The notes under the pieces were generated by a model, which searched no databases, had not been told where the DNA came from, and saw only the letters and a list, made by a program, of their open reading frames with translations. This document shows, in pieces, positions 26,182 to 33,980 of a stretch of DNA of 64,000 nt. Source of the DNA: Streptomyces aureoverticillatus (GTDB lineage: Bacteria > Actinomycetota > Actinomycetes > Streptomycetales > Streptomycetaceae); assembly GCF_014649395.1 (NCBI RefSeq), contig NZ_BMSY01000006.1:372001-436000 (forward strand), in the 5' to 3' direction. Position 1 is the first letter of the stretch; every line of letters begins with the position of its first letter. Made by a program: the position numbers and the translations under genes.

Positions 26182-27029
26182 TGCGCATCTTCGATCCCCA
26201 CATCCACATGACCTCCCGCACCACCGACGACTACGAGGCGATGCACGCGGCCGGTGTCCGCGCCGTCGTCGAGCCCGCCTTCTGGCTCGGCCAGCCCCGC
26301 ACCTCGCCCGCCTCGTTCGTCGACTACTTCGACTCCCTCCTCGGCTGGGAACCCTTCCGCGCCGCGCAGTACGGCATCGCGCACCACTGCACCATCGCGC
26401 TCAATCCCAAGGAGGCGAACGACCCGCGGTGCACGCCCGTCCTCGACCTGTTGCCCCGCTATCTCGTCAAGGACAACGTCGTCGCCGTCGGGGAGATCGG
26501 CTACGACTCCATGACGCCGGCCGAGGACACCGCGCTCGCCGCCCAGTTGCAGCTCGCCGCCGACCACGAACTGCCCGCCCTCGTGCACACCCCGCACCGC
26601 GACAAGCTGGCCGGCCTGCGGCGCACGCTCGACGTCGTGCGGGAGTCCGAGCTGCCCCTGGAGCGCGTCCTGATCGACCACCTCAACGAGACCACCGTCA
26701 AGGAGGCCAAGGACGCCGGCTGCTGGCTCGGCTTCTCCGTGTATCCCGACACCAAGATGGACGAGGACCGGATGGTGGCGATCCTGCGTGCGCACGGGCC
26801 GGAGAAGGTCCTGGTCAACTCGGCCGCGGACTGGGGCAAGAGCGATCCGCTGAAGACCCGCAAGGTCGGTGACGCCATGCTGGACGCCGGGTTCTCCGAC
26901 GACGACGTCGACCGGGTCCTGTGGCGCAACCCCGTGGCCTTCTACGGACTCAGCGGCCGGCTCGCCCTGGACGTCACGGACACGGCCGCCACCCACGAGG
27001 GCAACTCCATCCTGCGCGGCGGTGCGTGA
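26181..27029 (+). CDS. eboB: TatD-family metal-dependent hydrolase (EboB-like)
   Basis: 282 aa amidohydrolase-fold protein. MRIFDPHIHMTSRTTDDYEAM has the DxHxH metal motif, GEIGYDSM has the bridging Glu, LVHTPH and DHLNETT have the later histidines, and VLVNSAADWGKSDPL has the closing Asp. Position between EboA and EboE, and this divergent sequence, mark it as the Ebo-cluster hydrolase rather than the DNase TatD. Starts one base inside the EboA stop codon. Confidence 0.82.
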   Translation: MRIFDPHIHMTSRTTDDYEAMHAAGVRAVVEPAFWLGQPRTSPASFVDYFDSLLGWEPFRAAQYGIAHHCTIALNPKEANDPRCTPVLDLLPRYLVKDNVVAVGEIGYDSMTPAEDTALAAQLQLAADHELPALVHTPHRDKLAGLRRTLDVVRESELPLERVLIDHLNETTVKEAKDAGCWLGFSVYPDTKMDEDRMVAILRAHGPEKVLVNSAADWGKSDPLKTRKVGDAMLDAGFSDDDVDRVLWRNPVAFYGLSGRLALDVTDTAATHEGNSILRGGA

Positions 27030-27032
27030 CGC

Positions 27033-28241
27033 ATGCGCTTCCGCCACCCCGACGGGTCCACCGTCCACCTTGCCTACTGCACCAACGTGCACCCAGCCGA
27101 GACGCTCGACGGCGTCCTCGCGCAACTGCGCGACCACTGCGAGCCCGTCCGCAAACGGCTCGGCCGCGACCGCATCGGCATCGGCCTGTGGCTCGCGAAG
27201 GACGCCGCGCACGCCCTGGTCACCGACCCGGCCGCGCTGCGCGGACTGCGCACGGAACTCGACCGGCGCGGCCTGGAAGTCGTCACCCTCAATGGCTTCC
27301 CCTATGAGGGATTCGGCGCCGAAGAGGTCAAGTACCGCGTCTACAAGCCGGACTGGGCCGACCCCGAACGCCTCGCCCACACCACCGCCCTGGCCCGTGT
27401 CCTCGCGCAACTGCTGCCGGACGACGCCACCGAGGGCACCATCTCCACCCTTCCGCTCGGCTGGCGCACCACCTTCGACGCCGCCCGCGCCGAGGAAGCC
27501 CGCGCCGCCCTCGTCACGCTCGCCCAACGCCTGGACGCCCTCGCCGAGCTGACCGGCAAGTCCATCCGTATCGGCCTCGAACCCGAACCGGGCTGCACCG
27601 TGGAGACCACCGGCGACGCCATCGCGCCCCTCACCGCGGTCGGCCACGACCGCATCGGCATCTGTGTCGACACCTGTCACCTCGCCACCTCCTTCGAGGA
27701 CCCGGAAACCGCGCTCGCCGCGCTCGCCGCCGCCGACATCCCCGTCGTCAAGTCCCAGCTCTCCGCCGCCCTGCACGCCGAACACCCCCATCTCCCGGAA
27801 GTACGCGCGGCGCTCGCCGCTTTCGACGAACCCCGCTTCCTGCACCAGACCCGCACCCGGCCCCGCGAACCCGAGGCCCCCGCGGCCGGTGGCACCCTCG
27901 TCGCCACCGCTCTGCGCGGCACCGACGATCTGGGCGAAGCCCTCACCCGCCACGCTCTGCCCGACTCGGCGCCCTGGCGCGCGCACTTCCACGTACCCCT
28001 GCACGCGCCCCCCGCCGCACCGCTCACCTCCACGCTCCCCGTCCTCAAGGACACCCTCGCCCGGCTCGTCGGCGGACCGCACCCGCGCACGCGCCACCTC
28101 GAAGTCGAGACCTACACCTGGCAGGCCCTCCCGCCCGAGCTGCGCCCACGCGCCCGCCCTCAGCTCGCCGACGGCATCGCCGCCGAACTCACCCTCGCCC
28201 GTGACCTCCTGACGGAACTCGGCCTGAAGGAACTGCCATGA
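27033..28241 (+). CDS. eboE: EboE-type metabolite-traffic protein (TIM barrel)
   Basis: 402 aa. VHLAYCTNVHPAETLDGVLAQL near the N terminus, IGIGLWLA, VVTLNGFPYEGFG, YKPDWADPERL, RIGLEPEPGC and GICVDTCHLATSFE are the marks of EboE, a long relative of xylose-isomerase-like barrels. In Nostoc the ebo genes are needed to get a scytonemin precursor to the periplasm, but the reaction is unknown. It overlaps the phosphatase-family gene by 4 bases and begins 3 bases after EboB. Confidence 0.85.
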   Translation: MRFRHPDGSTVHLAYCTNVHPAETLDGVLAQLRDHCEPVRKRLGRDRIGIGLWLAKDAAHALVTDPAALRGLRTELDRRGLEVVTLNGFPYEGFGAEEVKYRVYKPDWADPERLAHTTALARVLAQLLPDDATEGTISTLPLGWRTTFDAARAEEARAALVTLAQRLDALAELTGKSIRIGLEPEPGCTVETTGDAIAPLTAVGHDRIGICVDTCHLATSFEDPETALAALAAADIPVVKSQLSAALHAEHPHLPEVRAALAAFDEPRFLHQTRTRPREPEAPAAGGTLVATALRGTDDLGEALTRHALPDSAPWRAHFHVPLHAPPAAPLTSTLPVLKDTLARLVGGPHPRTRHLEVETYTWQALPPELRPRARPQLADGIAAELTLARDLLTELGLKELP

Positions 28242-29638
28242 CACCTCCCGTCCCGGGGGAGCCGACCCCGCTGCTGGTCCTCGACGTCGTCGGCCTCACC
28301 CCGCGCCTGCTCGACCACATGCCGCACCTCACCGCCCTCGCCAGGTCCGGCTCCCAGGCGCCGCTCGGCACCGTCCTGCCCGCCGTCACCTGCGCCGCCC
28401 AGTCCACCTTCCTCACCGGCACCCACCCCGCCGAGCACGGCATCGTCGGCAACGGCTGGTACTTCCGCGAGCTCGGCGACGTGCTGCTGTGGCGCCAGCA
28501 CAACGGCCTCGTCGCCGGCGACAAGCTGTGGGACGCCGCCCGCCGCGCGCACCCCGGCTACACCGTCGCCAACATCTGCTGGTGGTATGCCATGGGCGCC
28601 GACACCGACATCACCGTCACCCCCCGTCCCGTCTACTACGCCGACGGCCGCAAGGAGCCCGACTGCTACACGCGCCCCCCGGCCCTGCATGACGAACTCA
28701 CCGAGAAACTCGGCACGTTCCCCCTCTTCCACTTCTGGGGCCCGGGCGCGGACATCGTCTCCAGCCGCTGGATCGTGGACGCCACCCGTCACATCCTCAC
28801 CACCCGCCGGCCCGACCTGGCCCTGTGCTACCTCCCTCACCTCGACTACGACCTGCAGCGCTTCGGCCCCGACGACCCGCGCTCGCACCAGGCCGCCGCC
28901 GACCTGGACACCACACTCGCCCCTCTCCTGGATCAGGCGAAGACGGAAGGCCGCACCGTCGTCGCCCTGTCCGAATACGGCATCACCCGGGTGAGCCGTC
29001 CCATCGACATCAACCGCGCCCTGCGTCGCGCCGGTCTGCTCGAAGTGCACACCCAGGACGGCATGGAGTACCTCGACGCGATGGCGTCCCGGGCCTTCGC
29101 CGTCGCCGACCACCAGATCGCCCATGTCTATGTGCGCAAACCGGAAGACCTGGAGGCCACCCGCGCGGCACTCGCCGCCCTGCCCGGCATCGAGCAGCTC
29201 CTCGACGACGAGGGCAAGAAGGCCCACCACCTGGACCATCCCCGCTCGGGGGAGCTCGTCGCGGTCGCGGAGCCGGACGCCTGGTTCACGTACTACTACT
29301 GGTTCGACGACGCCCGCGCGCCCGACTTCGCGCAGCTCGTCGAGATCCACCGCAAACCCGGCTACGACCCGGTCGAGCTCTTCATGGACCCCCAGGACCC
29401 CTATGTGCGGCTCAAGGCCGCGGGCGCCCTGGCCCGCAAGAAGCTCGGCATGCGCTACCGCATGGCGGTCGTGCCCCTGGATCCGTCACCTATTCGCGGC
29501 AGCCATGGCCGCCTCCCCACGAGCGAGGACTCCGATTCCGGGCCGCTCATTCTGTGCTCCACCCCCCACGCCGTCACCGGCCGCGTCGCGGCCACCGATG
29601 TGAAATCGCTCCTGCTCCGGCTCGCCGGCCTGCACTGA
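28238..29638 (+). CDS. eboF: Nucleotide pyrophosphatase/alkaline phosphatase family protein (EboF-like)
   Basis: 466 aa. The N-terminal LLVLDVVGL carries the first metal Asp. VLPAVTCAAQSTFLTGTHPAEHGIVGNGWYF carries the nucleophilic Thr, and LCYLPHLDYDLQRFGPDDP and VVALSEYG carry further ligands, as in phosphodiesterase/pyrophosphatase enzymes of the alkaline phosphatase superfamily. No signal peptide is visible, so it should act in the cytoplasm. Last gene of the overlapped operon. A short hairpin (GGTGCGC..GCGCACC, 29642-29661) follows. Confidence 0.82.
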   Translation: MTPPVPGEPTPLLVLDVVGLTPRLLDHMPHLTALARSGSQAPLGTVLPAVTCAAQSTFLTGTHPAEHGIVGNGWYFRELGDVLLWRQHNGLVAGDKLWDAARRAHPGYTVANICWWYAMGADTDITVTPRPVYYADGRKEPDCYTRPPALHDELTEKLGTFPLFHFWGPGADIVSSRWIVDATRHILTTRRPDLALCYLPHLDYDLQRFGPDDPRSHQAAADLDTTLAPLLDQAKTEGRTVVALSEYGITRVSRPIDINRALRRAGLLEVHTQDGMEYLDAMASRAFAVADHQIAHVYVRKPEDLEATRAALAALPGIEQLLDDEGKKAHHLDHPRSGELVAVAEPDAWFTYYYWFDDARAPDFAQLVEIHRKPGYDPVELFMDPQDPYVRLKAAGALARKKLGMRYRMAVVPLDPSPIRGSHGRLPTSEDSDSGPLILCSTPHAVTGRVAATDVKSLLLRLAGLH

Positions 29639-29862
29639 ACCCGGTGCGCTCCGCGGCGCACCACGCGATCCACGACGACTCACGACGGGACCGGTGCCGC
29701 ACCTGCCGCGTCCCGCACCACGTTCGAGCCGCGTTTCGAACGATCTCCACTGAACCAGAGAGCGCGGCCCACGCCATCAGGGTCCGCCCCGCAGAACACC
29801 CTGATCCGCGATTCGAACCCATCCCTGATCCGACCCCGACCTCCATTTCCAGGGAGAACCAC

Positions 29863-30930
29863 ATGACCCGCAAGCACACACCGGACGACCCCGAACTCGC
29901 CCACAGACTCAGCCGGCGCGGCATGCTCGGCGTCGCCGCGGGCGCCACCGCCGCCGCCCTCGTCGGCACCGCCGCCGCGGGCCCGGCGTCCGCCGCTTCC
30001 GGCTCCGCCTCGGCAGAGGCGTCGGGCAAGGGCCGCGGCCGTCCCGTCCTGCCGCCGGGCCGCCTCGGCGTCCAGCTCTACAGCCTCCGCGACAAGGTCT
30101 CCACCGCCGGATTCGCGTCCGTCTTCGCCGAGTTGGAGAAATACGGGTACGACGAGGTCGAGTTCGCCGGGTACACCCAGGGCTCCGCGGGCCCCATCAC
30201 CCTCGCGCAGCTCAAGCGGCTGGCCCGCGACCACGGGCTGCACCCGATCGGCAGCCACGTCGGCTATTACGACAACGGCAACCCGAACGCGTACACCTTC
30301 GCGCAGAACCTCACCAAGGTGCTCGACGACGCCGAGGCGCTCGGCCTCAAGCACGTCGGCACCGCCTCCGGGCCGTTCCGGTACGGCGCCACCGTCGACG
30401 CGTGGAAGCGGGCCGCGGAGGACTTCAACACGTACGGCGAGGCCGCCCGCGCGCGGGGCATGAAGTTCTACCAGCACAATCACGCCGAGGAGTTCTCCTT
30501 CGCCACGGACAAGCCGGGCGTGCGCCTCTACGACGTGCTCCTGGCCGAGACCGATCCGGACTACGTGTTCCTGGAGATGGACATCTACTGGGCGTACTCG
30601 GCCCAGTTCCGCTTCGGCAAGCAGGTGGACGGCACACCGCGGCCCTTCGACCCGCTGGACTACGTCCTCAAGTCGCCGCACCGCTACCCGCTGTTCCACG
30701 TGAAGGACGGCATCCGTGACGACTCCGCCCGTGACGGCTATCGCATGGTGGACGTCGGGGACGGCGACATCGACTACAAGAGGTTCCTGTCGAAGGTGAC
30801 CGCCCGCACGCACGGCGGGCGCCGCTACCACCACTGGCAGGCCGAGCACGACAACCCGGCGGAGTCCTACGCGTTCGCCCGGAAGTCCAGCGCGCACCTG
30901 CACTCCCTGCGGGAACGCTGCGGCGACTGA
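29863..30930 (+). CDS. Tat-exported sugar phosphate isomerase/epimerase-like protein
   Basis: 355 aa. The N terminus has a twin-arginine signal (LSRRGMLGVAAGATAAALVG) ending near AGPASA, then a Gly/Arg linker. The barrel shows VQLYSLRDKV, GYDEVEFAGYTQG, YQHNHAEEFSF, VFLEMDIYWAY, PLFHVKDG and HHWQAEHDN. It is a secreted relative of the isomerases encoded upstream. The ATG at 29863 has AGGGAG 6 bases before it. The 224-base gap from the Ebo operon holds hairpins GGTGCGC/GCGCACC and CGTTCGA/TTCGAACG, so it may have its own promoter. Confidence 0.8.
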   Translation: MTRKHTPDDPELAHRLSRRGMLGVAAGATAAALVGTAAAGPASAASGSASAEASGKGRGRPVLPPGRLGVQLYSLRDKVSTAGFASVFAELEKYGYDEVEFAGYTQGSAGPITLAQLKRLARDHGLHPIGSHVGYYDNGNPNAYTFAQNLTKVLDDAEALGLKHVGTASGPFRYGATVDAWKRAAEDFNTYGEAARARGMKFYQHNHAEEFSFATDKPGVRLYDVLLAETDPDYVFLEMDIYWAYSAQFRFGKQVDGTPRPFDPLDYVLKSPHRYPLFHVKDGIRDDSARDGYRMVDVGDGDIDYKRFLSKVTARTHGGRRYHHWQAEHDNPAESYAFARKSSAHLHSLRERCGD

Positions 30931-30955
30931 GGGCACGGCGGGACGAGCGCACACG

Positions 30956-31001
30956 GGGGAGGGGTTCCGCCCACGGCGACCGGTGGGCGGAACCCCTCCC
31001 C
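30956..31001. terminator. Bidirectional terminator hairpin
   Basis: A perfect 19-bp stem (30956-30974 with 30983-31001) closes an 8-base loop: GGGGAGGGGTTCCGCCCAC and its complement. It sits between the convergent isomerase and OFA genes. Confidence 0.8.
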
Positions 31002-31020
31002 TGGAACACGCGCCGAAACG

Positions 31021-32469
31021 CTACAGGGCGACCGCACGCGCGCGTGGGACCCCTGGTTGCCGCAGCAGCAGCGACAGGCCCGCCGCGAGCAGCGACACCG
31101 CGCCGGCCATCGTGTAGGCGCCGACATAGCCCCAGGAGTCCACGACCATCGCGCCCATGCCGCCTCCGAAGAGGCCGCTCACGAGTTTCGCGCTGTAGAC
31201 CATGCCGTAGTTGGACGCGTTGTTGTTCTCTCCGAAGTAGTCGGGTACGAGCGCCGCGAACAGTGGGTAGAACGCGCCGCCGGCGAAGCCCGACAGGAAG
31301 GCGAAGACCAGGAACAGCGGCTGGTTGCGCATCTCGCCCGCCCACAGCACGCCGAACTGTGCCACGGCCAGGGTCAGGCACACGTAGGTCAGCGTGCGCT
31401 GCCGGCCGAGACGGTCGGAGAGCCAGCCCACCACGCCGCGCCCCGTGCCGTTGATCACCGACATGACACCCATCGACGACGCCGCGATCAGCGGTCCGAA
31501 GCCCATCTCCTTGGCGAAGGGCACCTGGAAGGAGATCCCGAAGATCGACACTCCGGCGCAGCACAGCATGCACACCCACATCAGCGGCACGACACCGGTG
31601 CGTAACGCCTCACCAGGCGTGAACTGCCGTATCGCCGGAGGGTTCTTGGCCAGTGCCACGGCGGTGCGCGGGTCGCTGCTGGGCCGCAGCGGGTCCACGT
31701 CGGCCGGCCACCAGTTCTTCGGCGGGTCCTTGAAGAACAGGCCCGCCACGAGGGTCACGGCGAGAACGTAGAAGCCGACCAGGTCCAGCACCGTGCGGTA
31801 GTTGGACGTGTCGAAGCCGTACGAGAACAGGAAGATGAAGGGCACCGCTCCGTAGGCGAACCCTCCGTTGACGAAGCCCGTCTTGCCGCCGCGCCGCTCG
31901 GGGTACCACTTGCCGACCATGTTCACGCAGGTCGAGTAGATCAGCCCGGAGCCGACACCGCCGAGCAGGCCGAAGCCGACCATCGCCGCCGCCATGTCGG
32001 GCGCGTGGCTGAGGCTGACGAACCCGAGCAGCGACAGTACCGAGCCCACCAGCATGGCCCTGCGGCTCGTCAGGACGCCCTTCTCGCGCAGCTTCCCGGC
32101 CGGGAAGGAGACGCCTGCCTGGAAGAAGATCCAGACGCTCAGCACCCAGAAGGTGTTCGACGACGTCCAGTGGTGCGCCGCGGACAGGGTGTCCTCGGCG
32201 GCTCCGTAGGCGTACTCGAAGACGCTGATGGCGATCATGGCCACCCAGGGGAGGACCACCATCGTCCAGCGGGGGCGACCGAGGATCTCCCGGTCGCTCT
32301 CGCCGACGCGGTACACGCGCCCGCGTTCGTCCGTGATCTCTCGGTGTGTCCGGCGCGCCTGGTGTGCCTGGCGCGTCTCGTGCGCCTCGTGCGTTTTCTG
32401 TGACTCGCGTGTCTGGTGCGGCTCGTGCGGCTCGTGCGCATTGCTTCCGGCGATGGGCTCCGCCGTCAT
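31021..32469 (-). CDS. OFA-type MFS transporter, His-rich N-terminal tail
   Basis: 482 aa with 12 predicted spans. The motifs GKWYPERRGGKTGFVNGGFAYG, DPPKNWWPADVDPL, GTGRGVVGWLSDRLGRQR and YFGENNNASNYGMVYSAK are close to those of oxalate/formate antiporters. It is a tandem paralogue of the gene upstream (32471-33859), sharing long identical stretches. The N-terminal 40 residues are an unusual His/Arg/Thr/Glu-rich tail (THEAHETRQAHQARRTH) absent from the paralogue, encoded by degenerate repeats at about 32340-32450. The ATG at 32469 is one base from the paralogue stop, with GGAG upstream. Likely imports oxalate or exports formate. Confidence 0.85.
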   Translation of the reverse strand: MTAEPIAGSNAHEPHEPHQTRESQKTHEAHETRQAHQARRTHREITDERGRVYRVGESDREILGRPRWTMVVLPWVAMIAISVFEYAYGAAEDTLSAAHHWTSSNTFWVLSVWIFFQAGVSFPAGKLREKGVLTSRRAMLVGSVLSLLGFVSLSHAPDMAAAMVGFGLLGGVGSGLIYSTCVNMVGKWYPERRGGKTGFVNGGFAYGAVPFIFLFSYGFDTSNYRTVLDLVGFYVLAVTLVAGLFFKDPPKNWWPADVDPLRPSSDPRTAVALAKNPPAIRQFTPGEALRTGVVPLMWVCMLCCAGVSIFGISFQVPFAKEMGFGPLIAASSMGVMSVINGTGRGVVGWLSDRLGRQRTLTYVCLTLAVAQFGVLWAGEMRNQPLFLVFAFLSGFAGGAFYPLFAALVPDYFGENNNASNYGMVYSAKLVSGLFGGGMGAMVVDSWGYVGAYTMAGAVSLLAAGLSLLLRQPGVPRARAVAL

Positions 32470-32470
32470 A

Positions 32471-33859
32471 TCAAGCCATCTCCTCACCGAGGGGTTGTGG
32501 ATTGGGTTTGATGTCCTTGGATTTCGGCCTTCCGGGCTGGGAAAGGAAGAGCGCGATGAATCCGGCGAACAGAGAGATGGATCCGGCAAGGGTGAATGCC
32601 CCGGTGTGGCCCCAGTGGCTCACCACGACGGCTCCCATGCCCGATCCGAGAAGTCCGGAGACCAGCTTGGAGCTGTAGACCAGGCCGTAGTTGGAGGCGT
32701 TGTTGTTCTCTCCGAAGTAGTCCGCCGTCATGGCGGCGAACATCGGGAAGATGGCGCCCCCGCCGAATCCGGAGATGCTGGAGAAGACCAGGAACAGCGG
32801 CAGGTTCTTGATGTCCGCCGACCACAGGATTCCGTACTGCGAGAGACCCAGGACGATACAGACGAAGATCAGACAACGCTTGCGTCCGTAGCGGTCCGAG
32901 AGCCAGCCGATGACGCCGCGGCCGGTGCCGTTGACGATGGCCTTCAGGGACATGGCCGTGGCGACGATTCCACCGGCGAATCCGGCGTCCTCTCCGATGT
33001 CCACCTGGAACGCGATGCCGAAGATGTTCACACCCGAGGTGCACAGCAGACAGAACCACATCAGCGCGACCCGGCCGGTCTGCCAGGCCTCCTTCGGGGT
33101 GTACTGCCGCACGGCGGGCGGGTTCATCGCCAAGGCGCGCCTGGCCCGTGGGTCGTCCGGCGGCCGCAGCGGGTCCACGTCGGCCGGCCACCAGTTCTTC
33201 GGCGGGTCCTGGAAGAAGTAGCCGGCCACGGCGACCATCGCCGCCAGGAAGAGGCCGACGGACACCAGCACCCAGCGGAAGTTCGTCAGGTCCATGTAGC
33301 CGGTGAAGATGAACACGAACGGCACCGAGCCATAGGCGAATCCGCCGTTGACGAATCCGGTCTTTCCTCCCTTTCGTTCCGGATACCACTTGCCGACCAT
33401 GTTCACGCAGGTCGCATAAACCATGCCGGCGCCCATACCGCTGAACATGCCGAAGCCGACATAGGCGACGACCACATGCGGCGCGAACGCCAGTGCGAGA
33501 TAGCCCAACAGTGTGCCGACCGCGCCGAGCATCATGGCCCAGCGCGCCGGTAGCTTCCCGCTCTCCCGGAGCTTTCCGGCGGGGAATGCCACCGCGGCCT
33601 GGAAGAAGACCCAGACCCCCAGCATCCAGAAGATGTGCAGACTGCTCCAGGAATGCGCGGTGTGCAGTGTGTCCTCTGCGGAGGCGAACGCGTACTCGGC
33701 CGAGCTGATGCCCATCATGCCGATCCAGGGCAGGATGACCATCCATTTGCGCTTGCGGCCCATGATGTCGATGTCGGTCTCGCCGAGCCGGTAGATCCGG
33801 CCGTTGGCGTCCGTCACCTCCCGGTACGGGACGGCTGTGCGTACGTCCGTTGTCGTCAT
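32471..33859 (-). CDS. OFA-type MFS transporter
   Basis: 462 aa with 12 predicted spans. GKWYPERKGGKTGFVNGGFAYG, DPPKNWWPADVDPLRPP, GTGRGVIGWLSDRYGRKR and YFGENNNASNYGLVYSSK place it with oxalate/formate antiporters and beside its neighbour 31021-32469. The ATG at 33859 starts MTTTDVRTAVPYREV; an upstream in-frame start adds an arginine-rich stretch with no family match. The two paralogues could have different affinity or handle oxalate and formate separately. They follow the acyl-CoA synthetase gene after 121 bases and may be in the same transcript. Confidence 0.85.
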   Translation of the reverse strand: MTTTDVRTAVPYREVTDANGRIYRLGETDIDIMGRKRKWMVILPWIGMMGISSAEYAFASAEDTLHTAHSWSSLHIFWMLGVWVFFQAAVAFPAGKLRESGKLPARWAMMLGAVGTLLGYLALAFAPHVVVAYVGFGMFSGMGAGMVYATCVNMVGKWYPERKGGKTGFVNGGFAYGSVPFVFIFTGYMDLTNFRWVLVSVGLFLAAMVAVAGYFFQDPPKNWWPADVDPLRPPDDPRARRALAMNPPAVRQYTPKEAWQTGRVALMWFCLLCTSGVNIFGIAFQVDIGEDAGFAGGIVATAMSLKAIVNGTGRGVIGWLSDRYGRKRCLIFVCIVLGLSQYGILWSADIKNLPLFLVFSSISGFGGGAIFPMFAAMTADYFGENNNASNYGLVYSSKLVSGLLGSGMGAVVVSHWGHTGAFTLAGSISLFAGFIALFLSQPGRPKSKDIKPNPQPLGEEMA

Positions 33860-33980
33860 GTCGCTCGAGCACCCCTTGCGTCGAAAAGATCCTGGCCAGC
33901 GCCCCCTGTCCAATTCCTTTCGTGTGCGCATGGGTCCCGGGGGCCGGTCGACGCGCACCGCCGACCGGCCCCCGCACCGG

